Both the position numbers and the translations under genes were made by a program. Shown piece after piece: positions 23,053 to 35,621 of a stretch of DNA of 64,000 nt. The DNA is from Plantago ovata (Eukaryota > Streptophyta > Magnoliopsida > Lamiales > Plantaginaceae), in NCBI GenBank assembly GCA_028274465.1, contig CM051455.1:51127351-51191350 (forward strand), given 5' to 3'. Positions within the stretch are counted from its first letter, which is position 1, and every line of letters begins with the position of its first letter. Under the pieces are notes generated by a model. It was not told where the DNA came from, searched no databases, and saw only the letters and a list, made by a program, of their open reading frames with translations.

Positions 23053-23262
23053 TGTGGTTAACAGTAATTTTGTACTTTTTTACAAACAATCAAACCTATT
23101 ATACTTTTACTCCTACTCTACTTCTTATGCACCTTATAACACCAGTCTCCAAATATTCTAAACCCCTTTATGACTCGTCGGGGTTTGAATTCCCGATCTC
23201 TACTTCGTACTTGTAAGAGTGTTTTTCTAGTGAATCAAAGTATCGATTTAACTAGGGGTACA
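23053..23262 (-). mobile_element. tRNA-derived SINE, minus strand
   Basis: Read on the minus strand it has a box-B-like GGGAATTCAAACCCCGACG and a body with TTATAAGGTGCATAAGAAGT and AGTAGGAGT words shared with the copies at 17824 and 63236. It ends in an A-rich tail. Confidence 0.5.
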
Positions 23263-23315
23263 AGTTTGTTACAAATCGTGAATAACAAACTCACTAAGTC
23301 ACCACAACCAGTCAT

Positions 23316-24655
23316 TGATGGAGAAAATCGCAAGTGTACGATATCGCAACAAGTAATATAATATAAATCGAGTATCGTCTCCACAAGGACTGATTTGTTG
23401 ACAAGTACTAACGTATATTAAACTAAGATCTAAAATAGGTGGGAAAATAATAATTGAGAATGCTATACTAATTAAATACTAGGAACTACAAATATAAACT
23501 TCTGATAACATCAATAGACAAGAAATCTAGGGATTTCGACTTCGCCATAGTTAATCACATGCATTCTCATATTATTCAGTTAATCACAGTTAATCCAGTT
23601 GCAGACAATCAAGCATCCCTAATTAATTCACTAATCTCTCTCGAGAATTAACGAACTTGTTCTATCATGTAGTTATCATCTCTCGAATCTCTAACAAGCA
23701 TAATGAAAAGCATTAAACTCTAGGAAACTTACACACGATTGCATAAAACCTATGGATATACCTATCTCAAAGTATTTTATGGTACTTTAATCTATTGGCA
23801 GAATTAATTCTCATCTCTCGAATCATGCAATTGGTGATCAAGCAATTACAAGCAATAAGAACAGATTAAAATACTCAACAACCATGAAAAACCATGAATT
23901 AACTTCGAATACTCAAATAAACATGTCCATAGCTAGGCTACATCGTAACCCTAGAAAAAGGAATTAGTTCAACATAATTGAAGAATCAAAGATCAATGTA
24001 ATGCCCCGCATCCCTCATCGCTTAAGAGTGAGTGGAATAAAAGGTATATATGTTAGACCACCACCCTCACATGGTATGAGGCCTTTTGGGTGATTCCAAA
24101 AGCAAATCCGTGCGAGCCCAAAGCGAACATATCATACTGTGGGGACGTTTGTGGGTCCGTCCAGGAGTAACCACACCGGCCGGATTGGTCGGGTCGTTAC
24201 AATCAAGAAGTATGAAGACATAATCCAACAAAAGGAAAGAGAAAAAGAATGAAGGAAATTGATATGAACGGCCAGACCCCCTCCTTGACTTTAACTCTGT
24301 CTGTCTGCTAATCAGAATAATTGAAAAGGTCTAATTTAACCTAATATATAGCCTAATCCCGCATGAATCCTAAAAAGGCTGAAAATTTGGGTCTTTCAAG
24401 TTCAAAACGGAGTAGGAAACTTCAGAAATTGGGTCTTGGGCCATACCCAACCATTGAGCCTTCTTTTCCATAAGCTATTAACTTCAAATTAGCTCCAAAT
24501 AAGCTCCTTTTAGCCCGTATCTCCATAAATCACCAACTCGAACCACCTAGACCAAAATAAATATAAAACAAGTAAAATTGGACAAAAATAACTTTTAAAC
24601 ATACAAAATATCAAGCAAAGAGATAGTGATAAGTAGGTATAAAATCGACTTATCA
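23316..24655 (+). mobile_element. Long solo LTR, TGATGG type
   Basis: It begins TGATGGAGAAAATCGC, ends AAAATCGACTTATCA and has the perfect 5-bp duplication GTCAT on both sides (23311-23315, 24656-24660). The 1,340-bp length includes a nested 205-bp LTR. It is probably Ty3/Gypsy, judged from length and similarity to other plant LTRs. Related LTRs lie at 25204, 27227 and, as a fragment, at 49415. It looks like a whole solo LTR that arose by LTR-LTR recombination; a perfect target duplication suggests it is not very old. Confidence 0.8.
23997..24201 (+). mobile_element. Short solo LTR (TRIM-like), nested
   Basis: It begins TGTAATGCCCCGC, ends GGTCGTTACA and is flanked by the perfect duplication ATCAA (23992-23996, 24202-24206). 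It sits inside the long solo LTR, so it is younger than that. Relatives occur inside the Helitron at 33972, about 34969 and about 36321. Confidence 0.85.
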
Positions 24656-24660
24656 GTCAT

Positions 24661-25203
24661 ATATATACGAATCACAATAAATCTTCTGTAGGTGCAACGT
24701 CCTCTTCTCGGTTTCTTTATGACTTCTTTTGTACCTGAGAATGACAAATGCACGTGTGGAGGTGTGATTATACCGGTTTTGCCAAAGGTCAAACCGGTTA
24801 GAGACTTCAATGAAAGGAGGTTGATAGCCTTCCTTGTCTAGGTGTAATTAGTGAGAATAGTTAATAATTCATACCTTGATTTTGGGGATTGGTGCCCTTT
24901 TATAGTCTTTGGTCTTCCTTATGTCGTTCCAATCCCTAGCTGACATCTATCATCTTCTCACTCTTCCACGTGTACTTAGTAGGCCCAACGTTGACCTTTA
25001 TGGGCTTGGCCCAGGCCCAACTAGGCTCATCTTCTCGAATCTACTAGATCTTCTAAACCTTCCGGCTCTTAGCCCGTCCTCAACTCAAATCTTCCTGGCC
25101 TCCTTCTTAGTTCCTGGGCTAAGTCACAATACGAAGGAACTAGTGTTAAATACATCAATTAATCAATGTGTAAATATCGTACATGAGCTTTCTAATGTAT
25201 GTT
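24661..25203. other. Unassigned repetitive sequence between solo LTRs
   Basis: The composition (GGCCCAGGCCCAAC, TTTTATAGTCTTTGG) is reminiscent of a retrotransposon LTR or leader, but no ends were found. The open frame at 24909-25298 has no recognisable domain. Confidence 0.35.
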
Positions 25204-26479
25204 TGATGAACGCGAGATTTGTCAGGTCCCGGTTCAGTCAAATAAATTTGTTATTTAGCCAAAGGCAATCCACAACTACAACGAAAACCGTAGTGTAGTA
25301 GTAGAATGACTCGAGTGTCGTTCTCTCAGGACTATAACTAGCTTTATCTATTTAACAAGAGAATATAAAACAGCAGATAGAAAGCAATAGGGGTTTTCAA
25401 GCAGATAATGGAGATTGGTGATAGTATGGTCCTTCTTAACATAATGGGTCGATAATCATGCATAAATTCCTCGGTCTTGCATAGAGATTTTTGAATCAAT
25501 CTTGTGTCCAGTTGCAAGTATTAAGCACTACGAAGATAATATGGGTCTGACTTGTCAACAACTAACGTCCTATTGTGTTCCGTAATTATTCAACACTACG
25601 AAGATAATTGGTCTGATTGGTCGACAAGTGTCCAAGTGTGCATAATAATCAATACAACATACGAGAATTTTGGTTGCAACTGATCAACGAAATAAAGCAA
25701 TGACACGGAGTATAATGCGCGATATAGCCATTAGCATGATTATCTTCCCTCGCTAAGAATTCACATACTACCACCAACGATAAGTTTAGCTACTCATAAT
25801 AGGCATGCAATCAATAGCAATCATAAAAGAAAACATATTGAAAGAAGAATAAAATAAGTAGATAAAAACTGTAAGATACAAAGTTACCGAAGGTTGTCAA
25901 TCTCCGGATGATTGCGATCCTACGCGCTCCAATCTGCTATGAAAAAGTATCCCCTAAGCTATGGAACTCCCAGGACAGGACCTGGGAAGTTCCTACTTAA
26001 AACTATAGAGAGAGGTGAGAAAGTAGGCTTGGAAAGATATGATTTTCGGAGAGAAAACTTACAACTATATATAGGCCCGAATTTCTTCTGGGGCGGTTCG
26101 CCTCTGGCTGGGCGGTTCGCCCCACAGTATAAACGCGGAATTTCCGCGTTTTCGACGCGGATTTGGATTTCTTCACCTTTTCGGACTCGGTTTCAGACTT
26201 CTAATGGCCTTCTAACCTCCAGATACGACCCCTAGACTCCAAATCCTATCCGGAAACCTTCAGATACTCCAAATAGGCTTCTGGAACACCAATTCCTTGT
26301 AGACTTCAATATAATTGCCCGTAAATCTCCGAATTTCAACCAAAACCTGTAAAATAAAATCTAAAGGGAAACGTGACACTATTCTAATAAAATGTACTAA
26401 AATATAGCTAAATTATCATAGAGGATAGCTAAATTAGGTGAAAAAGACTCGAATGAAAGTGTAAAATACACATTCATCA
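25204..26479 (+). mobile_element. Long solo LTR, TGATGAAC type, plus orientation
   Basis: It starts TGATGAAC, ends ACATTCATCA and is flanked by ATGTT and ATGTC (one mismatch in five), consistent with an older insertion. It carries GTGTCGTTCTCTCAGGACTA near its start and G+C-rich inverted words GGGCGGTTCGCCCC at about 26093-26126. It is the inverted counterpart of 27227-28425 and is probably Ty3/Gypsy. Confidence 0.75.
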
Positions 26480-26689
26480 ATGTCCATTCTTCCTTGTCTC
26501 CTCCTCTTATGTACCTTCCCGTAAGTCCGCTCCTGGAACAACTCAACAGAAAGGTAAATTAATTAAGGTAAGGAATAAACGAAATAAGGAACGTCTAACC
26601 TGATTTTAGTGAAAGCAAAAAAAAAAAAAAAAAAACCATCCGCAACTCGAAGTATCCTAAGCTCATTAAGTGATTAAGTGAAAACATCC

Positions 26690-26840
26690 CGATCTCCTGG
26701 AGCAAGCTCCAGTCTCCAGTCACTGGATCTTGCCCATATCGAAGCTTGCTCCGGTGATTGGAGCAAGCTCCAGATCCATTCTGGAGCGTGCTCCAGTTCG
26801 GAGCAAGCTCCAGATGGGAATCCAGTACCGGAGCTCTATA
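26690..26840. repeat. Palindromic GGAGCAAGCTCC cluster
   Basis: At least six partly overlapping copies of GGAGCAAGCTCC and its variants occur in 150 bp. The style is the same as in the larger array at 59330-59830. The parent element was not identified. Confidence 0.7.
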
Positions 26841-26897
26841 GAAGACGAAGATGAATTAATATTTAAATTATTTTGATGAATTAATATTTAAATTATT

Positions 26898-27128
26898 TGA
26901 CGTTCATTAAGAAGTTCCTAAGGGGAATATTTATCGCGACCTTTGACCACATATAACTCCTAAATTACATGAGAGAAAAATATAATAAAATTATATTATG
27001 AAATTAAATGGAGTATATTTTCATAATCAATTTTTAATTTATATTGATACACTTTAATTTAAAAGATATACGAGGTCAAAGGTCGCGATGAATAGTCCCT
27101 TAGCAACTTCTTAATGAAACGGAGGTAG
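26898..27128. mobile_element. Stowaway-like MITE with ~45-bp inverted repeats
   Basis: CATTAAGAAGTTCCTAAGGG and TATCGCGACCTTTGACC at the left match GGTCAAAGGTCGCGATGAAT and CCCTTAGCAACTTCTTAATG at the right. The right end is GGAGGTAG before TA. A direct duplication of TGAATTAATATTTAAATTAT lies just outside the left end. Confidence 0.75.
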
Positions 27129-27226
27129 TATAATTTTATTAAGTCATTTTTGGTTGGATGGTGTCTTAAGTGATGGTCAACTAAAATGTAGTTGATTTTG
27201 GATTAAAATGTAATTGTGTGCACTTA

Positions 27227-28425
27227 TGACAGTGTATTTTACACTTTCATTCGAGTCTTTTTTCACCAATTTAGCTATCCTCTATGTTAATTTAGCTATA
27301 TTTTAGTGCATTTTATTAGAATAGTGTCACGTTTCCCTTTAGTTTGTATTTTACAGGTTTTGGATGAAAAACGATGTTTTCCGGGCAATTATATTGAAGT
27401 GGACGAGGAATTGGTGTTCCGAAGGCCTTTTTGGAGTATCTAGAAGATTCCGGATAGGATTTGAAGTCTAGGGGTCGAGTCTGAAGGCTAAAAGGTCACT
27501 AGAAGGCAAAAACCGAGTCCGAAAAGGAAAAGAAATCCAAAAACGCGTCGAAAACGCGTCAATAGCCGACTGGAGGTCCCGGGCGATTCGCCCGGACGTG
27601 GGGCGAACCGCCCCACACCAGGCGATTCGCCCGGTGTGTGGGGCAACTCGCCCCACACCTGCCGAATACCGATATATAGTTGCTCAGTTTTCTCCGTTTT
27701 TTATACTTTCTCAGACCTTTTTTCTCACCTTTCTCATTAGTTTTAGGTAGGAATTCTCCAGAGCCTGTTCTGTGGATTCTTAGCATAGGAGGTACTTTTT
27801 CTTATCGTTTTTGAGCTTGTAAGATCGCGATTCTTCGGAGATTGACAACCTTCGGTAACATTGTATCTTACAGTTTTTCTATTTATATTTATTTATCTTT
27901 CAACATGTTTTCATTCAATCTTGCTATGATTTCAGTTGACTGCATGACATCTATGAGTAGCTAAATTTATCGTTGGTGATAGTATGTGATTTCTTAGCGA
28001 AGGGTTAATAATTATGCTGATGGCTGTAAAGCGAATCAGACTTTGAGTTATTGCTTTATTTCTTTGATCTATCTAAAACCTCTATCTTCGTAGTGTTGAA
28101 TAATAACGGAACACAATTGGACAATTCATTGATCAAAGATCTCTATGCAAAACGATCGGGTACTTCATGCATGATTATTAACATGCTATGCTTTGAATGA
28201 TCATACTATCACTAACCTCCATTATCTGATAAGAAAACATGTGCTAAGTAGTTTGTTGATTTTATATTTTTAAGTTAGATTAGATTAAGCTAGTTATAGT
28301 CCTTAGAGATCGACACTCGAGGTTATTTTACTGCTACACTACGGTTTTCGTTGTAGTTGTGAATTGTCTTTGGCTAAAAACAAATTTATTTGATTAATTA
28401 GAATCTGACAAATTCCGGTTCATCA
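27227..28425 (-). mobile_element. Long solo LTR, TGATGAAC type, minus orientation
   Basis: On the minus strand it starts TGATGAACC and ends TAAAATACACTGTCA. It aligns along its whole length with 25204-26479 in the opposite direction: the CTCGAGTGTCG block, the G+C-rich hairpin block at about 27578-27660, and AAACGTGACACTATTCTAAT. No clear target duplication was seen. It is a fossil of the same family as its partner. Confidence 0.7.
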
Positions 28426-28479
28426 TGCACATGGAGGTCTTTTTTGGGAAAGGGACCATTAATTGTCACTAAAAATCAA

Positions 28480-28648
28480 ATAACTCTTAAAAATATTATA
28501 TTATAAAACTAGAATGTTTATATTTCATTATATAAAATTCTTAATTATTTTTATGTATAATTTGGGATTAATACGAGGTCAAACTGACTCTAAAAAAGTC
28601 AACAAAATGAAGTGTAACATTTGCTATGGGGCGGAAGAAGTAATATAT
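28480..28648. mobile_element. Stowaway-like MITE remnant
   Basis: The right end CTATGGGGCGGAAGAAGTAA and a palindromic AT-rich core are typical of Stowaway MITEs. The left end is not recognisable. The copia element starts a few bases further on. Confidence 0.4.
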
Positions 28649-28655
28649 TAAATCT

Positions 28656-28881
28656 TTCATAACATAAAAGACTTGCAAGAATAGAAGAGTTAGAAGAGAG
28701 GGAGAATGTCTTTGTATTATTAAGAGTGGCTCAAGGTACAAGTTGAAGAGCCATTTATAGGGATCTCTCCATAACTAGTGAGTTTGTAACTCTCACTTTA
28801 CATAATGATAACAATAACTAAAGTACATAAATGAAGCATAAGAAGAGTCATGAACTCATGACATTCATCATATTCATAATA
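28656..28881 (-). repeat. 3' LTR of the copia element
   Basis: It is similar along its length to 38954-39194 (shared GACTTGCAAGAATAGAAGAG and GAGCCATTTATAGGGATCTC). It is bordered inwardly by the purine tract and outwardly by AAATC. Confidence 0.75.
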
Positions 28882-31800
28882 CTCCCCCTTGAATGACATT
28901 AGTTTATTTGTCGGATACGCTTTGAAGTTACTGCCTCGTTAAAAACCTTGCTAAGAAAAACCCAGTGGGATAAAAACTTAGTAAAGGGAAAAAGAGTGCA
29001 GTGCGTATCCGTCTCCCCTGATTCAAACATCACTTTATGTCTTTTAGTCGCCGCATTCCAATTTTTCGGACCAATCTTTGAAATGAAGATGTTGGAAGTG
29101 ACTTGGTGAACAAATCTGCAATCTCGTCAATTGAGCGAATATGTTGTGCTTGGATGAACCCTTCTTGTAGAGCATGATTGAAGAAGAACATCGGTCATAT
29201 ATGCTTTGACTTTATGTGGAAGCCTCTCAAACACTTGAAGATTTAAATTTCTTCAAATTCCAAAAATTACGTTACTTTGACAAATCAAGGAATGATCTTG
29301 CCATAAAATGAGTTCAACACTCATTAGATCTCCATCGTATATATATATATGGTTGTAAAATAACCAATAAGGCCTATAACCTTATTTTAGCTGATGTATC
29401 ATCATCATGGAGATTGGGAGATAGTTATATGTGCGCTTATAATGCTACCTCGTTAAAAACCTTGCTAGGAAAACCCAATGGGATAAAAATCTAGACGAAG
29501 GGAAAAAGAGTGTAGCAACTTGTATGATGCGCATAAACTCTTGTTGTTGCTTATTATCCCCCCTTGTTTGCAAGATAAATAATTCTTTTGCGTTCTTCAG
29601 GAACCTCGAAAATCATATCTCATAAGTCTCTTGTTTCACTTTTAGTGAATACATATATTATACTTATTATATGTGAAGCCATGCATGAATAGAGAAGTAT
29701 TCAACAATATATCAAAATCTAGTTCTTCAATAACTTTTCTCATTCATTGATTCATGTTCGCCAACATTATATCTCTAGTCCATGAGGGACTGATTACTGA
29801 TAGAGAGTATTCATCTCATCTCTGAAACTTTCTCAAATCATAGAAATCCTTGTCAATTTAATGTTAATTCATGTGCACCACGTATAACCTTCAGGGCTAA
29901 GTGGTAATCTTTGACCAAATCATAATGATAATATGTATGTATGCAATATGATACCTAAAACAACTACAATAAGCAAGATTATATAAATGATATAGCAATA
30001 AAGATAGTATGCATGAAGAAATGCTTAGTATCTAGATGCACATGAACTTTGACTCGATAATGCAACAGTACCGTATAAAATTTTGAATTTCATCAATGAA
30101 ATGGACATGAGGTCCATGAGCTCGTTTTATAATCACTTTGTCGACATTAAATGGATTTTCATGTAAGATCTCCTTTACATGTTTAGTCATCCATATCAAT
30201 TGAATTTCGCATATGCTTTTTAATTTCTCGGTTCCATGTATACCGGTATATTCAATAATCAAATCTCTTTATTTGATTCAGTACCGATCATGGATATCTG
30301 AATATGTATTATGCAGGTACCATTTCCTTGTCTATAGGCCATCTATTATTATTTTCAAATATCTCAATATATGGGATCACTTGTATATGCCTATTTTACT
30401 CTAGAGAGTACCAACTGCATTTCTTGCCATTATTTTTGTAATGATGGAACCACATGATTTAAAGGTTGCACTTCCGGTGCATGAATCACAATCGGCAAGA
30501 TATTCAATTCAACACATGTCATATATATAACTGATATGTAGCTCTGTATGCCACAAATAGGGCCATAGTTGTCCACATTCAAATTATATAATTTCATGTT
30601 TGAAATATTAACATGAAGCTGAAAATTGCATTTCGTATTTTAGTTCAAGTTTGAACTCTCATATATATGGGGATCAATTCACTCTATGAATTTGTTTTTA
30701 TTAGCTTATCATGTACTTTCTCCCCTAAGCTGGGAAAAACTAATTCATAGAATTAGCATTATTGGGGGAACATAATATAAATGATCATATCGCCAAAGCG
30801 GATACCAGTATAAATCGAAAAAATATAAATGATCATGCCCAGCTTAGATACTTAATTATATACTCATACTTTTGCTTAAATAGGCTTCATGTATGAGAGT
30901 TCTTTTCAAGAGAAAAATATTCAACAATGGGAGTGTATAACTCTAGCAATTGGTTTTCTGTGTGCTGAAAATTAGGTTTTCCCCAATAGGAGATCATTAG
31001 CAATTAGTGGACTTCCAACCACATCAATAATTTTTTTAGTGATGATCACTTTCAAAGTCTCCATCAGTATGCTTAATCTCAACGTCGTGTCTTGCCATAA
31101 CTATAATCTATCGACATGAGAAAGCTTTCAGCACATAACTATTTTCATATAAGGAAAAATTTCAGGTTCCTTATAAAAAGGTAATTTCAGGTTGCTTAAT
31201 CTCGAACTTCATGAGGAAGTGAGTCTAATGTGTGCTCTTGGTAGCATTAGCAAAAAAAATTTTGAAATAATTTCTTGTGCTCTTCATGGTGCTTACTTCC
31301 ATGGAATTATAATTTGCACATTTCTTGGATAGAATGTTGGTTCTCAAATGCATGAGGTAACATGGTCCAAGTAACAATATTAAGAACATCATTCGTTACC
31401 CTGTAAACGTGATCATTTGTTACAATGTGCATGATAAATGATATTTATAGGTAACATAATTGAGGACCAACATATGTATAATGATCAAATGTTCACACTC
31501 ATTTATGAGAATGGAAATAGTTTAGCAGATTCGCTTCATAGAATGGACACATTATATAGCTTAAAATATTCACATTCACTTGAAAGAGTGAATATATATA
31601 TCTCTCAAAATATTCACATTCCATAAGGCAATAGAGATAGCTTTAGCTTTATCTCATTGAGTGCGATGCAATCAAGTATATTATTTTCCCTCTTGATAAT
31701 AAGATACTTAACTTACAGGGGCTTACAAATATTTTCATGAAGCACCAAACAATATGTTCTCACATCTCATATCGATAACAACTTCAGGTTGGAAAAATTT

Positions 31801-32079
31801 ATCCATGCTTTGGATGATATCATAGTTCATGTTTTATAATATACGTCTAGTGATGCGTAGAGCCATTTTTTTTAATTACTTTTGAGATATGTACATGAGG
31901 TACATATTAGCCGACTAATCAATCATGGTTGTGTTGGTGTTCTGGGCCCTTTTCAATGATCAGGAGCCATAACCATACATAAGATATTTTCAACCACTTT
32001 GAGAATATGATTAATCGAATCAACTTGGCATAAGCTGGGCTATTAGCTCAGAGATACAAATCTTTTGTGACGTACATAT

Positions 32080-32410
32080 GCATAACAACTCCAGGTGCTA
32101 TATTTATTTGATGTCTCATTTTTAAGACATGGACAAAATTTCTAAAGTATCAATTGTATTTCTTGTAAACCCCTTTATGGTTTATATATCCAATCACTTC
32201 AAGGATTGGAGAAACATGATATTTGTATCCATATAATATCTTTTTTTCACATCCATATGCCACAACAACGTCAGGTGCTATATTTCTTTGATATCTTATT
32301 TCCAAGAATGGACCAAATTTACATCATTATTAGAAGTGTATCATGCAACAATTTTGATTGTTAAGTATACCCAATCTCTTCAGGGATTGGAGTACCATAA
32401 ATTTATAGCT
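32080..32410. repeat. Two-copy direct repeat in the copia remnant
   Basis: The block with AACTCCAGGTGCTATATTT at about 32090 recurs with AACGTCAGGTGCTATATTTC at about 32268, including the downstream TCAAGGATTGGAG/TCAGGGATTGGAG word. The period is about 175 bp. It is decayed and non-coding. Confidence 0.6.
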
Positions 32411-33971
32411 AACAATCAAAGGAACCCAAATGGTTAGATATAATCAAGAATTCAATGTAATTACTTGAATGAAAATATAATATAGTACTTAATATAACTC
32501 ATCCTTTGATGAGACTCATGTGGAATGATCATCTATCTCATTGCCTGATTTCTCCATGACCGGTTCCTCCTATTGCTTCAGTGATGCACACAGCAATATA
32601 AATCAGGGCATTAATCAGGATCCATTAAATCACTAATGTGATTAGATTTCCATCAAGTGCCTTATGAGTTGTTTAAAAATACTACAATCCATGTAGAAAC
32701 ATGTCCCAATTCCTATGTGTTTGCCTTTCAAAAACTTGTATAGTTGATCCAAGGTACATTGTACATGTCATCATCAAACCGAATTTGTAGTCAGAGTTAA
32801 GGTCAAATAGGCAGGGAATTAGAACACGTAAATATTTAGTAAATAGAGCAACTCACATATGTATAAATACAGCGTACAGAAATATCCAATTAATTTTAAC
32901 ACTAGAATTCAACTTTTCTGACGAATGTCTTGTATATATGCGCATAAGATCATGTGTTAAAATATAAATGTAAATAACTTAAGGTACTTAGCAGAGGAAA
33001 ATTCAGAGAATCTATCTATCTATCTATCTATTAATATATGAAAGCTAGGTTTTGTTTTGATCAAATAACACACTTAGAGGTGTGTTCACACTATGTGGAA
33101 TTTTGGCCAAAAAATAATTTCTAAATTACTTTATTGCATTTTAAATTCTTTTTCATTTCTAATAAATAACCATATTTAATATATTTAATAACCCTTATTC
33201 ATTGTATATGACCAAATATGTATGTATATGAATCTTCAAATAAATATGTATAAGAATTGAGTCTTGATTTTTGAAAGAGTGTTCATATGGAAAACATGCT
33301 CAAGTTAAACATAAAAATACTACAAAGTAAGACATGACCAAAATAATGGTGTAATAGTACTAGAAGGTAGTAACCTTATTGATCGTGAAATTTAGGAGAA
33401 AGTTTGAATAAAAATCAACCTTAGAAATTTTAAAATGGAACAAGGAAGGCGTGCAAGAAGTAACCAATATAATGGGAAGTCTCCACATATTCGAATGAGA
33501 CATAAATCCATGAAGAAGTTGCTAAACCTTTATTGATTAGCCGAGTACCAAGAGTTTATAGTACCAAAGTTTTTTTTTTTCAAACTTTGCTCATAAATTA
33601 TTTCTAAATTACACATAATTAGTACAATAAAGTTATATTAGAAAAATATATTTAAGTTTATTTCATAATTTAGTATTATTATTTTTTTGATCGTGTAATA
33701 AGTTTGAAGAAAAATCAACCTTAGAAATTTTAAAATGGAACAAGGGAGATCTTAAAGGCGTTTCACATGAGTTGGTGGCATAAAGAATATGTAAGTACGC
33801 ATACAATCATACACTTTAAAATGGTATGAGGTATTTTGGATGATTTCAAAATCAAACCTGTGTCGGATCGGGTCAAAAGTGGATAATATCGTACAAGTGA
33901 GATGTACAGTATTAATTTGACATAGCCATGAAAGCCTTATGAGTGATACAAAAATCAAACTTGTGTGTAAC

Positions 33972-34206
33972 TATAATCCCCGCATCCAAATCGCTTAATT
34001 ATGACTGAACGGGATAAATGGTATATATGTTAAATCATCACTCTCACATGGTATGGGGCCTTTTGAGTGTTATCAAAAGTAAATCCGTGATGACTCATGT
34101 CCAAACCGGATAATTTCATACCATCGAGACGTGTGTGGGTTCGTCATTGGTAACCTCGCCGGCCCAACATGCCGGATCTCAGCCCATTAGTGGCCGGGTC
34201 ATTGCA
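33972..34206 (+). mobile_element. TRIM-like LTR inside the Helitron
   Basis: A sequence related to the solo LTR at 23997 (CCCCGCATCC, GGTATATATGTTA, GGCCGGGTCATTGCA) is followed directly by ATGGTATCAGG, which resembles the initiator-Met primer-binding site. It is therefore an LTR plus the start of its internal region. Shorter relatives occur at about 34969-35165 and 36321-36515. Confidence 0.6.
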
Positions 34207-34263
34207 AATGGTATCAGGTCGGGATTATCTGAAATTGCAGGTACTAATTAAGTGCCATGCGGG

Positions 34264-35343
34264 GCAAAGTGCTATACCGTATGGGCGGTGGAGCCACCTC
34301 TTGATCCCGTAGGGGCCACCTCTGGTCTAAATTATGATGACATATTTAGAACTAACGCCATAAAACTAAGTATGTATATAGCGATTAGAGGTCCTCACAT
34401 TTTATTGAAATAAAGATAAATTAAAAAATATGTTATCTCGAGTATTAGTGATTATTTTAGCTCAAAATAATATCAAATATTTGGGTTCACACTATGTGGC
34501 ATTTTGCCCAAATATTATTTTCTAAATTAGTTTATTGCATCTTAATTTATTTTTTATTTTTTTTTATAAAAACTCATTTAATTTTGTATCCCCCACCTAT
34601 CAAAAATAAAAAATTGTTAAAGGTCCTCATGGCATGACCAACTCCTGGGGTCGGTTACAAAACTTGGCCAGGCTACAAAATTTTGGATTAAAAAAACAAA
34701 GTAAGACTTGACTAAAATAATGGTGTAATCTTATTGATTAGCCGAGTACAAAAGCGTCAACTTTTATTGCGGGCATAAAGAATATGTAAGTCGGCATACA
34801 ATTATACACTTTAAAATGGTATGAGGTATTTTGGATGATTTCAAAATCAAACCTGTGTCGGATCGGGTCAAAAGCGGATAATATCGTACAAGTGAGATGT
34901 ACAGTATTAATTTGAAATAGTCATGACGCCTTATAAGTGATTCAAAAATCAAACCTGTGTAACTGTAATCCCCACATCCACATCGCTTAATTATGAGTGA
35001 ACGAGATAAAGGGTATATATGTTAGACCATCACTCTCGCATTCTATATTCTATGAGGCCTTTTAGGGTATTATAAAAAAGTAAATCCGTGAGGGCTCAGG
35101 TCTAAAGCGGATAATATCATACCATCGCGACGTGTATGGATTCGTCATTGGTAACCTTGCTGGCCCAAAGGGTAGGAAGTAAAAGAGCAACAAGCGTGGT
35201 TGAATTTATCATGTGCCACTGCAACAAAGTGATATAAGATTATGGAATTTGTAGATTGGTTTTTGAGTGTTAAGATGGTGCTATCTGGGGTGAATGACGG
35301 GGAAGTTGAATTCAATGTGCGCGATGATATATTTATTCGTGGT
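34264..35343. repeat. Internal Helitron duplication, copy 1
   Basis: It is near-identical to 35622-36694 at an offset of about 1,358 bp (for example GTATGGGCGGTGGAGCCACC in both). Copy 1 is followed by a copia-derived piece at about 35343-35621 that copy 2 lacks. Confidence 0.85.
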
Positions 35344-35621
35344 AGCATTATTAGCGCATATATGTGTATAACTATCTCCAAATCTCCATGGTGATAATAT
35401 ATTTGCAAAAGGGAAGTATTATATACCCTTGTTTGCTATTTTACAAATATGACGGAGATATATGAATATTGAACTCATTTCAATATTACGAGATTGTTAT
35501 GTTGAATTGTCCAGGTGACATATTTTGTTGGATCAACATAAAAATACACATTGAAGAAATCAATGCTTCTAGTGTTGAAGAAGTTTTCACATGGAGTCAA
35601 AGCACATACCATTGAAGTTTT

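Noticed and set aside
24909-25298. 129-aa plus-strand frame
   Set aside because: It overlaps the start of a solo LTR and repeat-like DNA and has no domain.
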